This document shows positions 10,055-21,690 of a DNA stretch of 64,000 bases, piece after piece. The notes under the pieces were generated by a model that was given only the letters and a program-made list of their open reading frames with translations, ran no database searches and was not told the origin of the DNA. The stretch spans positions 44,151,368 through 44,215,367 of the forward strand of contig NC_072791.1 of the NCBI RefSeq assembly GCF_028583425.1, read 5' to 3'. Origin of the DNA: Eublepharis macularius (lineage: Eukaryota; Chordata; Lepidosauria; Squamata; Eublepharidae). The translations under genes and the position numbers were made by a program. Each line of letters opens with the position of its first letter. Within the stretch, counting starts at the first letter, position 1.

Positions 10055-10945
10055 TACACTTCCCATCAAGAACACACAGTAAACAAGGCCTCTGAGCATG
10101 TACAGAATAAGGGGGAGAAAAGGATGATTTGGGCTTTGGACAGGAACAAGCTTTTTTCCAGGACTACCAGCTACGCTACCACAATACAGCTGCTACAATC
10201 TATCTTCACCCAAAGACAAAATATCTCTGAGCATGTGCAGAATGCACCTGCAATATTTTTCATTGGCAATTTTTCCTCCTCTTGTTACTGATGTTTTCTC
10301 CCATATGGAACATACAGGAAAAAAGGGTTATGAGCATGCACAGGATTTGTAAGAGAAAGATGCTTTGGGCTTCAAATAGCTGCAACCTTTTTACCTGCAC
10401 CAGGCACATTGTCAGAACAGACCTGCTGCCATCTCTCCTCCAAATTCTGCAGCCAAAGACACAATGCCTCTGAGTATGCACATTCTGCATTTGAGTGCTG
10501 GTAGCCTTCTGTTAAGGAACTAGTCTAAGGGTACCATATTTTTATGGCTATGTCATTTCTGTTGCACAGCCTGTCAGGCTTCTGCCGTCCTCCTCCACAG
10601 GTTGCACTTTCTAACAAAGAAGCCATTTCTGTTGCCCAGCCCATCAGGAGCAGCATCCTGCCATATTCCTCCAGAAACAGGTTGCTGTTTCTGAGCTGTC
10701 TAAAAGACACAAACCCCTGGCAGTTCTGGCTACCAGTGACATGTTTTGATAGCCAGTTGTTTCTGCTGGGTGTGTGTGGGGGGGGGGGTCCCATCAGAAA
10801 CATGCAGGAAACAAGGCATCTGAGCATGCACCAAAGAAGGGAAGTTAGGAAAAGGATGGTTTGGGTTATAAACATCTACTCCTTCCTTACCAACACCAGC
10901 CACATTGTCAAAATAAAGCTGCTGCCATTTTCAGAGGGTGGACTC
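10055..10945 (+). repeat. Three diverged tandem units of about 250-500 bp
   Basis: Each unit holds AACA(C/T)(A/G)CAGGAAA-type sequence, TCTGAGCATGCAC-like words, then GAAAGGATGGTTTGGGCTT-like sequence and a CACATTGTCA(G/A)AA stretch (starts near 10,070, 10,310 and 10,795). Similarity is visible in DNA and in the chance ORFs across them. No coding function is supported. Confidence 0.6.
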
Positions 10946-11053
10946 TATGGCATCACATCTCTGCTGAATTCCCTCCCTTCCCTAAACTCTGTACTCCGCA
11001 GGCTCTGCCCCCAAATCTCTAGGCATTTCCCAACCCAGAGTTGACAACCTTAC
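10915..11053 (+). mobile_element. TAGGGTTGCC-family MITE, 5'-truncated
   Basis: GGTGGACTCTATGGCATCA, a CTCTGCCCCCAAATCTCTAGG-like stretch and TTTCCCAACCCAGAGTTGACAACC match the right half of the complete copies near 30 kb. Confidence 0.7.
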
Positions 11054-11825
11054 TTGGATATCTAAAATCACAGGAGCCCTTTCTGGAGCTGCATTACCCT
11101 GCCCGTGCCAACTCATGTTCTGCTGATAATCAGCTGCAATCCCAAGATCTACTTCTCTTGTACTGTTGCCAAGTCCGGTGTCCTCTACCTGACTAATTTT
11201 GCCTAAGTGCAGAACTCTGCATTTCTCTCTCTTGAATTTCATCATGTTAGTGTCAGCCATCTTTCTAGCTTATCAAGGCAATCTTGAATTGTTTTTCTGT
11301 CCTAAGGTTTCAACTAATCTAGTATGCTGCTAGTGGACAGTCTTCAGCTGACCACAGCTTCAGCCACTAGATGCGTTCCTTTGGAAATATTCAATGCTTT
11401 CATCTCCTTGGAGGGAATATCTAACACTACACATTTACACTAGGGTCACATCTGTTTAAGAACCAAAATGCTCTGCTGATAATCAGTTGCATTATACAAA
11501 ATCCACGTGTCAGGGCAGAGGTTCCCTAGGAAGGACTTACCTTTAAAAAGCTTTCCATTTCTCTGTTGGGCTGCAAACGGAGTTTGGGGTAGAGAGGAGC
11601 TTTGGGCTTTCTTCTGACACCATTTGTGCCACTAGAAACAGAGTCCCTTCCTCTGGCACCATGTGTCCACTGTATTGTTTATTTTGACTAAGTGTCATAG
11701 CTTCCAACCAAGGAAGATGATAGGACCCTAGCCTGCAACCACCCTTGTGCTATTCGTGAAGCCATGATGGTTAAGTCGCTCAAGCCACTTTTAAGTCTCT
11801 AGTATAGAGGTACTCTGAGACGTAC

Positions 11826-11933
11826 CTGCATCATGGCTTTCCGAAACTCTGACACAGTAATCTTCATGGTCCCCTCTTTGTCCATCTTCTTAAAGAAATC
11901 CCAAAGTCTCAGCTTGTTTTTATCCAAGTAGTT
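11826..11933 (-). CDS. LRRC74A: LRRC74A exon, first EF-hand-like unit
   Basis: The exon encodes 36 residues (382-417) starting NYLDKNKLRLWDFFKKMDKE and ending FRKAMMQ. Both ends are phase 0, the acceptor is AATCCCTAG and the donor GTACGT. The 12-residue loop DKEGTMKITVSE has Asp at position 1 and Glu at 12 but Met at 6, where EF-hands normally have Gly. Confidence 0.9.
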
Positions 11934-11953
11934 CTAGGGATTAAAAAAGAAAG

Positions 11954-13289
11954 AAATGCAAACTAAATCTTGCTTCGGTGACTCACCTGAACTCCTCACC
12001 CCTCCCCATGGATAACATTATCTGTATTTTTGGGTATTTCAGCTATGTCTGCCACCAGGGTAGGGAAGTATTCCTTGTTGTTCTGATAAGAAGACTATAA
12101 TTTCTATCCCCCAAATCCCATAGGAGCCTCCAAAACAAAAATCTTCAGGAACACCTTCTCCTGCACATGCATGGAAGGGCGGTGTATGTGTGAATACTTT
12201 ACTAGAGCCTGGGGGGAGGGGGTTTGGCCTTGGCTGCAAGTCTATTACAATAATATCTATTTATGCCATTCCAGAAATAAAACAGATTTCTTCCGTGACT
12301 TTCAGAATTGTGTTATGGGGTGAGGTCATGTGTGGGACTAAAAAAAAGATGCTGGGGTCCTGCTTCCCCATGCACAAGGTGAAGTATTGCTCTGAGATCA
12401 ATATCCTGAAACTAGATTAGTCAGGAAAAAGGGCAGGATCTTGGTGGTGGGGGCACCCTCTTGGTAGAAATTCATCTTTAGAGAGCTCCACCAGGCCAGT
12501 TCTATTTTGACTTTTTTGACAATGTTAAAAACTATTGTATTCCAGCAGACATGTGGGAACGTATCTGGATTTCTTAAAAACTGAACTCACAATAAAGATA
12601 TACGGGGAGGGGAAAAGAGATTATTTTTATTGTTGTTTTCTTTTCAAGCTGTTTTTATCTTGGATGTTTACTACATATTTTAATTTTCATTTGTTATATG
12701 TTTTTAACCACCCCGAGGACTCACTAGGGTAGAAAGTTATCATAGAAGAACAGAAAGGCATCATGCAAGCATAAATCAAAAAAGCAACCAAAAATGTTGC
12801 AGTGAGGAATTTTGTTGATATTAATTGTCTAATAATTGTCTAATAATTGATGGGTATTTGTTGTTGTATTGGTTGTTGTGCTCTAAGCTACTCTGCAGCC
12901 TCTATAGCCTGGGTACAGAAATCACTAAATGAATGAATGAAAGCCTGAAAGGAGTGAGGGGGCATATCTTACAAATTGATATTCCATTTAGGGGGAAACA
13001 CTGATCCTGGAAACCATGTTTAAGTGCTCTGGAGAGATACAGCTCTTCATGACAACCTGATAACCCTTCCAAAATATATGTTGCCCATATATTTGTGGGG
13101 TAGAAAAATACCTTGAGGTACAAAAATGTTTGAAATTACTAATTTTAGATATTTTTTTAGATATTTTCTTTTTAAAGTCATTAAAGTTTATATTAGTTGG
13201 TTAACATCTTAGATTTCAAACATATTTTAGTTTTTCAATTTTGTAAATAAAGTTATAGCTAAGTAAAGGAACCATGCTGGTGAGAGTCA
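11954..13289. other. Intronic stretch with no recognised gene
   Basis: Nothing codes here that I can support. It contains small AT-rich and microsatellite-like pieces, including a duplicated TTGTCTAATAATTG near 12,826-12,850. Confidence 0.5.
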
Positions 13290-13772
13290 TTCGATGTGCA
13301 TATTTATTTATTTTATATTTCAATTTATATACCGCTCATCCCAGGGGCTCTGGGCGGTAAACAGTTTAAAATCGATAAAAACAAGAAAACAACAATACTA
13401 AAATCAATATACAAAACAATAATGAAATAAATTAACCAAGTGCAATGGTGGGGAAAACCCTCCCCTACCCCAAAGGTGGGAGGCCGACATGGCACTGCCC
13501 CCTTCAACCACCAAACACCTGGCAGAACAGCTCTGTCTTACAGGCCCGGCGGAACAATAATATGTCCCGCTGGGCCCGGGTCTCTATTGACAGAGCGTTC
13601 CACCAGGCTGGGACCAGGACTGAAAAGGCCCTGGCCCTGGTTGAAGCGAGGCGGGCTTCCTTAGGGCCGGGGACCACCAGTAAACATTTATCCGCTGATC
13701 GAAGCAGTCTCCGGGGAACGTACAGGGAGAGGTGGTCCAGAAGATATGCCGGTCCCAACCCGCATGTCCAAG
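13290..13772 (-). mobile_element. 3' end of L2-like LINE
   Basis: The minus-strand frame near 13,510-13,758 gives GPAYLLDHLSLYVP, then RAFSVLVPAWWNALSIETRA and FRRACKTELFCQVFGG. This is the C-terminal end of the LINE ORF and aligns with the copy at 42.7-43.2 kb. The 3' UTR with ATTTATTT tail is at 13,290-13,400. The 5' end of the copy coincides with the start of a MITE. Confidence 0.85.
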
Positions 13773-14013
13773 CAGGGCTTTTTTTCTGGGAAAAGAGGTG
13801 GTGGAACTCAGGGGGTTGCCCTCGGAGAAAATGGTCACATGGCTGGTGGCCCCGCCCCCTGATCTCCAGACAGAGGGGAGTTTAGATTGCCCTCTGCGGC
13901 GATCTGAACTCCCCTCTGTCTGGAGATCAGGAGGCGGGGCCACCAACCATGTGACCATTTTCAAGAGGTTCCGGAACTCCGTTCCACTGCGTTCCAGCTG
14001 AAAAAAAGCCCTG
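13773..14013. mobile_element. CAGGGC-family hAT-like foldback MITE, copy 1
   Basis: The ends are CAGGGCTTTTTTTCTGGG and CAGCTGAAAAAAAGCCCTG. Internal arms of about 65 bp (GGTCACATGGCTGGTGGCCC and its reverse complement) make it strongly self-complementary. No 8-bp duplication was found here, unlike copies 2-4. It abuts the truncated LINE. Confidence 0.85.
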
Positions 14014-14299
14014 CGTGATTTCAAAATCTGGATGCTTTAGCGTTGTCAGACACAATGATATCTGCCACCACAAATTTATTTGTGGGAACATTTCTACCAC
14101 AATACAATGGAATTTGGCCGTGGGGTAAGAATATATCTCGAAATACAGTATGTGTAAGGTTTTTTTTCAGGGCAGTTAGAGGGTTAAAGTCACAGACATA
14201 TAGTCTTGCTATTCAACTTCTGAGCTGTTTGTGTTTCAAAATCCAGCAGTTGCTGGGTGCAGAATGTGGCATTTGAGATTTGGCTTGAAAAAGAGACCC

Positions 14300-14415
14300 T
14301 TGAAAATGTTTCAGCTGGATAGCCGTGTTGGCTTGCAGCTGAAGGCCAAGATCCAGGTCCAATAGACCTTAGAGACCAACTAGATTTCCAAGGTATGAGC
14401 TTTTGAGAGTCAAAG
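14300..14415 (+). repeat. Unclassified interspersed repeat (AGCCGTGTTGG type)
   Basis: TAGCCGTGTTGGCTTGCAG, GGTCCAATAGACCTTAGAGA and GGTATGAGCTTTTGAGAGTC are diagnostic words of a repeat seen across reptiles. Its class is unclear to me. Confidence 0.5.
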
Positions 14416-14623
14416 CTCTCCTTGAAAATTTGTGAGCATGAGCAATGCCCGGTGAAATTTAGAAGCAAGGGTAAGAGCTGAACAAGATTTCCATCACTGT
14501 TCAGTGAGACTGTGCCCTGTAAATGACTGCCCTGTAAATTAACAAATGTAGAATTTTGGGGTGCAAAAATTGATTTTTTTTTTAAAGCACAAACTTCTAA
14601 TACTTTTTAGCACCAGATAAGCC

Positions 14624-14828
14624 AGTTTGGTGTAGTGGTTAAAAGCAGCAGGACTCTAATTTGGAGAACAGGTTTGATTCCTCACTCCTTCACTTGAAGC
14701 CAGCTGGGTGACCTTGGGTCAGTCACAGCTCTCTCAGCCCCACCCACCTCACAGGGTGATTGCTGTAAGGATAATAATAACATTCTTTGTAAATTGCTCT
14801 ATATAAATCGAATGTTATTATTATTATT
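14624..14828 (+). mobile_element. tRNA-derived MIR-like SINE
   Basis: It is nearly collinear with the copy at 2315-2560 but has an internal deletion before TATATAAATCGAATG. It ends in a (TTA)n tail. Confidence 0.85.
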
Positions 14829-15718
14829 GGGTCCTTGGGCTGCCAAAAGAAGACTCTTGACAAAAGTTTATAATTTGGTGAGGCTGTATGGAATATGATC
14901 AGGTGGTCCCAGGCATTAGCAGTTTGCCTTTTAAAAAGTAACATTCTTCAAGACAACAGCACCATCTGGTGAGGCCTGTAGAGATGGCAGGCTTTTAAAA
15001 ATAATCCAGAATCCAGAAACACTATCTGTAGCAGGCAAAAGCAAAATCTGTGATGGTAATGCATGGGTTAATTGTAGCATGATCAAAGCAAAGTAGATAG
15101 ATATATAATATAGAGAGACATGGATTGTGACCTAAATTAACAATATGAAATCCAACGAAAATGGCACACACCAAATTAGCTGAGAAGTGAACTTCTGATG
15201 CCTAGCCAAATGAGTGACAATTTACTTTTTGTAATGAGAAAACCATCCATAATCCTGAGAAGTGGTGATAAATGATTTAATGAATTCTTGTTTTGAAGTT
15301 AATTATCATGCTTATAAAATATATCCAGAAATTAACACATTATGATTATAATATACGTCGCAGCAGGACTTTATTATTTTTTTGGTGGTATTAATCAGTA
15401 CAGGCACCTTTGGGGGTGGGGGGTGGAATCTCCCAAGTCCTGTGAAGGAAATTGTTGGAAATCTGTGCAACTATATAGATGAGTACTGTCATCTTTTTAA
15501 AAACAATTTTAAAAAGCCCACTGTGTAGCACATATAATATACACAGTAAAACCATAGAGTTCTGGGGGAATCCTAGAGCATTGTGCCAATTCACACTTCC
15601 TGATTTTTGGCAAACTGTAGTTTCATCAAGTGCAGCAAAGTATAGTTTGCAGTTTCATGCCAAACCAGTAAAGAAAACCAAGAAGAGGATGGATGAATAC
15701 GTGTTAGAGATGCTTTAG

Positions 15719-15798
15719 GATGATCCTGCACTGGGCAGGGGGTTGGACTAGATGGTCTGTATGGCCCCTTCCAACTCTATGATTCTATGATTCTATGA
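15719..15798 (+). mobile_element. CR1 LINE 3' end
   Basis: GGTTGGACTAGATGGTCTG, then CCCTTCCAACTCTATGATTC, ends in two further ATTCTATG-type octamers. This is the hallmark CR1 3' terminus. Confidence 0.9.
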
Positions 15799-16153
15799 AA
15801 ACCAGTTCTGGCTTGGAGGGGAGCTGCAAATCATAACTTGCTAGTTTGGCTGAAACCACAAACTAAGATTTGCTGATAACCAGGAAAAAGAAAGGAGAGA
15901 ATGTACATACTGAGCTTGAAGTCCCACCCCTCCTGCCCATGTCCCTGCCTTGTCAGACTCCTGCCAGTTGCCAGGTGCTGGCTGGAAACCCTACCCCTTG
16001 CTTGAGCCCTGTCTGCACAAAGCAAATGTACACAGATCATTCCCAAAACCTGACTCAGCAGTGAGGTCCTTAGAGAAACAAGCTCCACCCTCTGCGCAAC
16101 TGCAGGATGGCACCTGGGCACTGCAAGGATGAGTAGCACCAAGACACCCTCAC

Positions 16154-16297
16154 CTGAATCATCTTCATAGGATCTGGACGACACTCTTGTCTCTTGTCCA
16201 GGTGGCCCCCAACTCCTCCATAGATGACATCTAGCTCAGGGTGCATCTCACAAACAGCATCCAGTAGTCGGACGAAGCCTTCATTGACCAGCACATT
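16154..16297 (-). CDS. LRRC74A: LRRC74A exon, last LRR
   Basis: The exon encodes residues 334-381, starting NVLVNEGFVRLLDAVCEMHP and ending PDPMKMIQ. It is phase 0 at both ends, with acceptor CTGCTTTAG and donor GTGAGG. It completes the EEINIS|NVLVNEGF repeat begun in the exon at 16,894. Confidence 0.9.
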
Positions 16298-16379
16298 CTA
16301 AAGCAGAGCAGAGAGCAGATGATGCTAGGTGCCATGGAGACATACCCACAAGGCCTACTTACATACGCTACCTGTGTGA

Positions 16380-16560
16380 TCACTTCAGTGTGAGCCAGTG
16401 AGGTACAGTACCCGGGTTTGAACCCCCAGTCTGCTACGGAAGCTTGCTGGGTGACCTTGGGCCTGTCATATACACTCAGCCTAACCTGCCTCATGTTGTT
16501 GGGAAGATAAAACAGAAGCCAGGTATGCCACCCTAAACTCTTTGGGAGAAGGACTATGTG
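16380..16560 (+). mobile_element. tRNA-derived MIR-like SINE, diverged
   Basis: GGGTTTGAACCCCCAGTCTG, GCTTGCTGGGTGACCTTGGG and CAGCCTAACCTGCCTCATG follow the common SINE order. The head is damaged. Confidence 0.7.
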
Positions 16561-16734
16561 TAATTGACTAATCATGCCTTCCAGTATGCTTAGAATTTGC
16601 TTTGTTTGAGTGAGAAATTGAAACTCCTTATATTATTCATGACAGGGTAGAATGAAAACAGCTCACTAGAATACAAACCAAGGAAGCGTTTAGAAAGATC
16701 TAAGCATTATATCTTTGCAGAGTGTGACTATATA

Positions 16735-16880
16735 TGTGTGGGTGTATGTGAGTGTTGTCAAGTCTCAACCGACTCATGGCGACCCCAGCAAGGGGCTTTC
16801 AAGGCAAGTGAGCAGAGGTCACTTGTCTTCCTCTACAGAGTCTTCCTTGGTCTCCCATCCAAACACTGATGAGATAGGGA
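16735..16880 (-). mobile_element. 5S-rRNA-derived SINE, 5'-truncated
   Basis: On the minus strand a TGTTTGGATGGGAGACC stretch (5S-like) is followed by the body and by GGGGTCGCCATGAGTCGGTT near the 3' end. The SINE's truncated 5' end lies about 10 bp from the donor of the LRRC74A exon at 16,894. Confidence 0.8.
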
Positions 16881-16893
16881 TATGCCATCTTAC

Positions 16894-16989
16894 TGAGATG
16901 TTGATTTCTTCCATCTTGGATTTTGAGTTCCTTCTGATGCATGTGATGAGTGCGATGGCACCTTCTACTGTCATAGGATTATGTGACAT
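16894..16989 (-). CDS. LRRC74A: LRRC74A exon, LRR unit
   Basis: The exon encodes 32 residues (302-333): MSHNPMTVEGAIALITCIRR through MEEINIS. The acceptor is TTATCTCGCAG, the donor GTAAGA, and both ends are phase 0. It fits the LRR register between VNGNLRVLK and NVLVNEGF exactly. Confidence 0.9.
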
Positions 16990-17084
16990 CTGCGAGATAA
17001 ACGAAAGAAAATAATAGCTGAACGATTGTAGGAATTTCACTTGCTGGAAATGAATGAAGCACAAGTTGTACTTCTGGGGCTGTT

Positions 17085-17930
17085 TACTGTACAAAATTTA
17101 TGCTTTGCCTTTCTGCACTCATAAGGGCCATCAAGATAGCTAACAAATTAAAAACATATGTCTAAAAGTCACATCTCAGAAACCATTAAAACCAACAAAA
17201 ATCCATAACCCAGCACTAAAATACACATACAAAAACATAAAAACAACAGTGAAAACCCTGGGCAGGAAGGAGGGATCACTGAAGGAACACTGAATGAAAC
17301 AAAAGTGTTTTCATCCTCTGGTGGAAGGTGGCAATAGAAGAGGACAGATGAATCTCCCTGGGGAGAGAGTTCCAGAGTTTTGGTAGTTTGGTAGATTTTT
17401 TGGTCCAGAAGGGCCACGCCTTGTATCAGAAGGCAGAGCACCCAAATCAGGGCCCTGGAAGATGATAGCAGTGGTCAGGTAGGTTCATAAAGGAGCAGGC
17501 AGTCCTTCATGTATATTGGTCCCATCCATAAAGGGCTATAAAGGTCAACACCAGCACCTTGAATTGATCCCAGAAACAGATTGGGAGCCAGTGTAGATGA
17601 GCCAAGACTGGAGTGATATGGTCCCTTTCAACCCACTTCAGTCAGCATCCTGGCTACAGCATTCTATATCAACAGAAGTTTCTGAATATTTTTTAAGGGC
17701 AGCCCCACAAAGAGCACATTGCAGTAATCTAATCTAGCTATAACCAGGGCATGCACCACAGTGGCCAGATCTTTCCTGTCTGGAAAGGATCCAAACCATC
17801 CACTTAATCCAGAAAAGGTTGTCCAGCCACCATCCATTCAACCACCTTGCTCAAGCAAGGAACATCAGCCAGCACACCACTTCCCCCCCTCCCCGCCCCA
17901 GTATATTTAAGTAGCCAGGATGGGCTAGAG
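17085..17930 (-). mobile_element. L2/CR1-like LINE 3' fragment
   Basis: The DNA (for example AAAGGGCTATAAAGGTC and GATTGGGAGCCAGTGTAG) aligns with the LINE at about 42,990-43,200. The 3' UTR contains the usual TTTCTGCACTCATAAGGGCC block. There is no intact frame. Confidence 0.75.
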
Positions 17931-18209
17931 TCATACAAGCAGGCAGAAGGCCTCAAATCTCCAAAGATGGTCTTAGTGGTTTTATGACTGGGCAGTTTTA
18001 GTGTTACCTCTCTTTTCCGTGGATCATATATTTGTTGGGCTTTTATAATGGTTGAGTTTTATTTGTCTTTATGCAATTTTTGAATTTTTTTAGAGGTTGC
18101 AAACCACTTGGACACTTTTTGAGAGAAGTGTTGTAGAAATGCAGTTAAGTAAACAAACAAACAAACAACACATTTCGCAGTCCATATTTTGCCAATTTGA
18201 AGGCTTTCA

Positions 18210-18518
<309 letters not shown>

Positions 18519-18870
18519 CTACGGACCTCCCTCTCACAATGATCCAGATTTTAAAGTGTTGTGATGCCATAAGCCCAATTCACTACAAGATGGCTCAAGA
18601 AATGCCTTCCAAGTCGGACTGTGAAGTCATCCACCCATCTTGTCTGTTTCTTTAAGCCCTTTTCTGACATTATATCCACATGTACTGGGAATCTCCAAAC
18701 TGCACTTAAATTCTCCTGATATGTGCAGTCACCATGTTGTCCAGTTGGAACAATGCACATATTTTGCATGCATATTCAGCTTCAGTACATCCAAACTGAC
18801 CACTAGACTTCAGGATTCCCATTCATGTTTATTAAAGTTGTATGTGCATACAAAATATGTATGTTCCCCT

Positions 18871-19073
18871 CAGGGCTTTTTTTCTGGGAAAAGAGGTGGT
18901 GGAACTCAGTGGAGGAACTCAGGAGGACTGCACAATGACGTCACTTTGGGTCAGCTGGAACAAGGGGGGAGTTTTTAAACGTTTAAATCGGCCTTGGCGA
19001 AAATGGTCACATGGCCAGATTCTAGAGCTGCCGGAACTCCGTTCCACCGTGTTCCAGCTGAAAAAAGGCCCTG
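18871..19073. mobile_element. CAGGGC-family hAT-like MITE, copy 2, with 8-bp TSD
   Basis: The ends CAGGGCTTTTTTTCTGGG and GTTCCAGCTGAAAAAAGGCCCTG are flanked by exact GTTCCCCT duplications (18,863-18,870 and 19,074-19,081). This copy lacks the long internal foldback arms of copies 1, 3 and 4. Confidence 0.92.
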
Positions 19074-19081
19074 GTTCCCCT

Positions 19082-20214
19082 GTTCAGATGACAACCCCAT
19101 GTATTGGGAGTATCATGGGTAATGTATGTTCTCAATATATTTGGTTATGGGCTCCCAATACATGTGGTACAATGACTGAAAAAGGCTTTTAGTGCTAGAT
19201 AACGCTAGATAGGATTATCCCAACATCTGTTCTGGCACCTATCCAGTGCCTAACTCCAGCTGTGATTTCATCCTGGTACCAGTCCAAAAAACAGCAGTTT
19301 GTCATCATATTGACCCACAGGCAAAGATTTTCTCACAGTGCAAGATGATATGCTACTCTTGTGTGTACGTTTTCTCAGCCGTTACCTCTCTCCAAATATC
19401 CTGCTGTGTCAAAAACCAAACATTTTCAGAGATGAGGCAGAGCTGAAGAAACAGATGAATGAAGTGGACTCACTTTCTCTCTGGTCACATTCACCATCAG
19501 TCATTTCAGCTCCTACTACGATTACCTGGACTCACTCAGTATCAGAGAATATACTAGAAAAGAATGGAATTGGCATTTCTGCCACATGAGATGGGACTTA
19601 TTCTAACATGTTTGCAAGTAACAGGCAACAGGCTGCCAGGCAAAAGAGAAAAACAGGCAGTGAGAAATATAGGAGAAACAGGACGCTTCAGATTTAAAAA
19701 AACAACAACACTTGAGCCTCACTTGCATTTGCGCCTAAAATGGACCCTTTCGTGATACTTGGTGGTTTAGAAGGCTTGTAAATCTTTTATACTAAGTGAA
19801 TAGTTATGGTGACAGTTAAGAGCTTTTTAAAGAACTAAGAGCTTTTAAAGAACTATCCATTAGCAGACATTTCAAGACATTTTGGTGCCTAATAAATGAA
19901 TAAAATATAAATATCAACAAACACACATCATATAATAAATTATTACATTGAGTATTATCTTCTAATATGTCATCTGATGCAATTCCACTACTGAAGTTAA
20001 ATGTGTCTGGGTCTTAGCACTGTCTGGATGAGGCCATATATAAGCACTTCTCTAAGCTTCTCTAAGCATTTATAGAGAAGAAGCTGTGTGCATGTGTAAC
20101 AAACAAAGAAATAAAGGTGAACAGTGTCCAGGAAGCTTGCCCTGCATGCTCTCAATCCACATTTTCCTGTCCTTTTTTGGGATGCTTAACACAGACCGAA
20201 GTTTGATCCTTTAT
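19082..20214. other. Intronic stretch with no recognised feature
   Basis: The short ORFs here show no LRR or other family pattern. I see no repeat that I can name. Confidence 0.5.
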
Positions 20215-20366
20215 TGGCTGATTCCACACACGTTGGATAATGCACTTTCAATGCACTTTATCAATCGTTTGAGGTGGATTTTTTGTTCTGCACATGAAAA
20301 AATCCGTTCCAAATGATCTATAAAGAGGATTGGAAGTGCATTATCCAACGTGTGCGGAATCAGCCA
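20215..20366. repeat. Foldback MITE with TGGCTGATTCC ends
   Basis: TGGCTGATTCCACACACGTTG at the left mirrors AACGTGTGCGGAATCAGCCA at the right, with further pairing inward (GATAATGCACTT / AAGTGCATTATC). No clean target duplication was seen. Confidence 0.8.
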
Positions 20367-20506
20367 TTCTCTTTTACACATGCAGAACTGAACATTCAGT
20401 TTTCCTCCTTGATTGCTGCTGTTCCCTACAACAAGCCTGCTTCTGTTGTTCTGTTCTGCCTTATGACTCCCAACTTGCCTCTGTCTCAGCACAAGAAAAT
20501 GCTTAC

Positions 20507-20592
20507 CCTGAGACCAGCACTCAGGGCCACTGCTCCCTTCATCCGCAGGTGATTCCAGCTCAGCTTCAGAACCTCCAGGGATTCGTTGTTGG
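20507..20592 (-). CDS. LRRC74A: LRRC74A exon, LRR unit
   Basis: The exon encodes residues 208-236: a split Ala, then NNESLEVLKLSWNHLRMKGA to SAGLR. The acceptor is TTTTCCTCAG (phase 1) and the donor GTAAGC (phase 0). It is a canonical LEVLKLSWNHL repeat. Confidence 0.92.
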
Positions 20593-20796
20593 CTGAGGAA
20601 AAGGAACAGAGGAACTTGCTGAGGAAACAAAACTCAGTGGGTGAAAGTAAATGTGAGGGGGCTGTGATTGCCATAACCTCAGAATCATGTAGACAAATGA
20701 AGGGAAAGCAGCCTTCAAACCTCACTAGATGGTAACAAGGCCTAGTATATCCCCCTTAATCCTATACACTCACTAACTCCAACCCAACTCTAGTAA

Positions 20797-20960
20797 CAGG
20801 ATATTTATTTATTTAGAAAATGTATACCCCAGCTTTCTGCCCTTATCAGGGCCACCAAGACGGCTGACAGATTAAAAACATACATAAGAAAAACATGTCT
20901 TACAAAGAACCAAACAAGAATACATCATTAAAATCCATGCAAGATCTTTTTAAACTATGA
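20797..20960 (-). mobile_element. LINE 3' UTR fragment
   Basis: An ATTTATTTATTT tail is followed by CCAGCTTTCTGCCCTTATCA and GACGGCTGACAGATTAAAAAC. These are the same blocks as in the LINE fragment at 17.1 kb. Confidence 0.65.
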
Positions 20961-21546
20961 GGTGGACTGCCCCTTCCCATGTAAAATGGGGAAGGAACTG
21001 GACCCACTTCCTTTAAATCTAGTCTCTCCACTCTCATCCTACAATCAGGTCAACCACAGTATTTGAACAAGTTATATAGAGACATATATCCATACATGAA
21101 AATATATTGAAACATAGTCAGCTAGGAATTGCTAACACTCAGTTTCTAGTATGATTACAATCTAAGATCCAATTTATAATTCTGCATAACTATGAGGAAG
21201 AAGATTGGAGAGAGAGCTGTATTCATAAAAGCCTTGCCTTGTTATTTGGAAATCCTTGTTCATCAGGACACTCTATTCTCCAAGCGGGATATTGACAGAG
21301 GCACAACAAGTATTAGCATATCTCTTGCTGCTCCTCTCGTTGCAAGCATGAATTTATCAACACTATGCAAGATACATGCTGATCTTTACATTTGGGTTAA
21401 TAACACTGGCAATGCTTAACTAAGCTCAATGAAGATTTTATTTCTACAAAGAGGTGGGCTTCATTCTCAATTTAAGGAAATGCTGTCTGGTTAAAAATCA
21501 CGTATTTGTAGATGCATGCTAACAGCATGAAATCCAGAAGTGTTGG
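20961..21546. other. Intronic stretch with no recognised feature
   Basis: No exon, RNA gene or named repeat seen. Confidence 0.45.
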
Positions 21547-21690
21547 CTGTCAGGTTGCCAATGCCAGCTCCAGGTGAGGGGAGGAACCTCAATGGGGCAT
21601 AATGCCATAGAGTCCCCCTCCAAAGCAGCCCAACAATCAATTGCAGAAATTTTCTGTTGGCCAGAGTGGCATCAGACCTGCCTTGACACA
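21547..21690 (-). mobile_element. TAGGGTTGCC-family MITE, partial
   Basis: GGTTGCCAATGCCAGCTCC, AATGGGGCATAATGCCATAG and AGTCCCCCTCCAAAGCAGCC are the reverse of the right part of the family. Confidence 0.65.

Noticed and set aside
10544-11044. 166-codon open frame
   Set aside because: It crosses diverged tandem units and a MITE end, and shows no domain or conserved pattern.
13445-14024. Overlapping 146-codon frames on both strands
   Set aside because: They run through a reversed LINE 3' end into a foldback MITE. The only real protein signal is the minus-strand LINE C-terminus.
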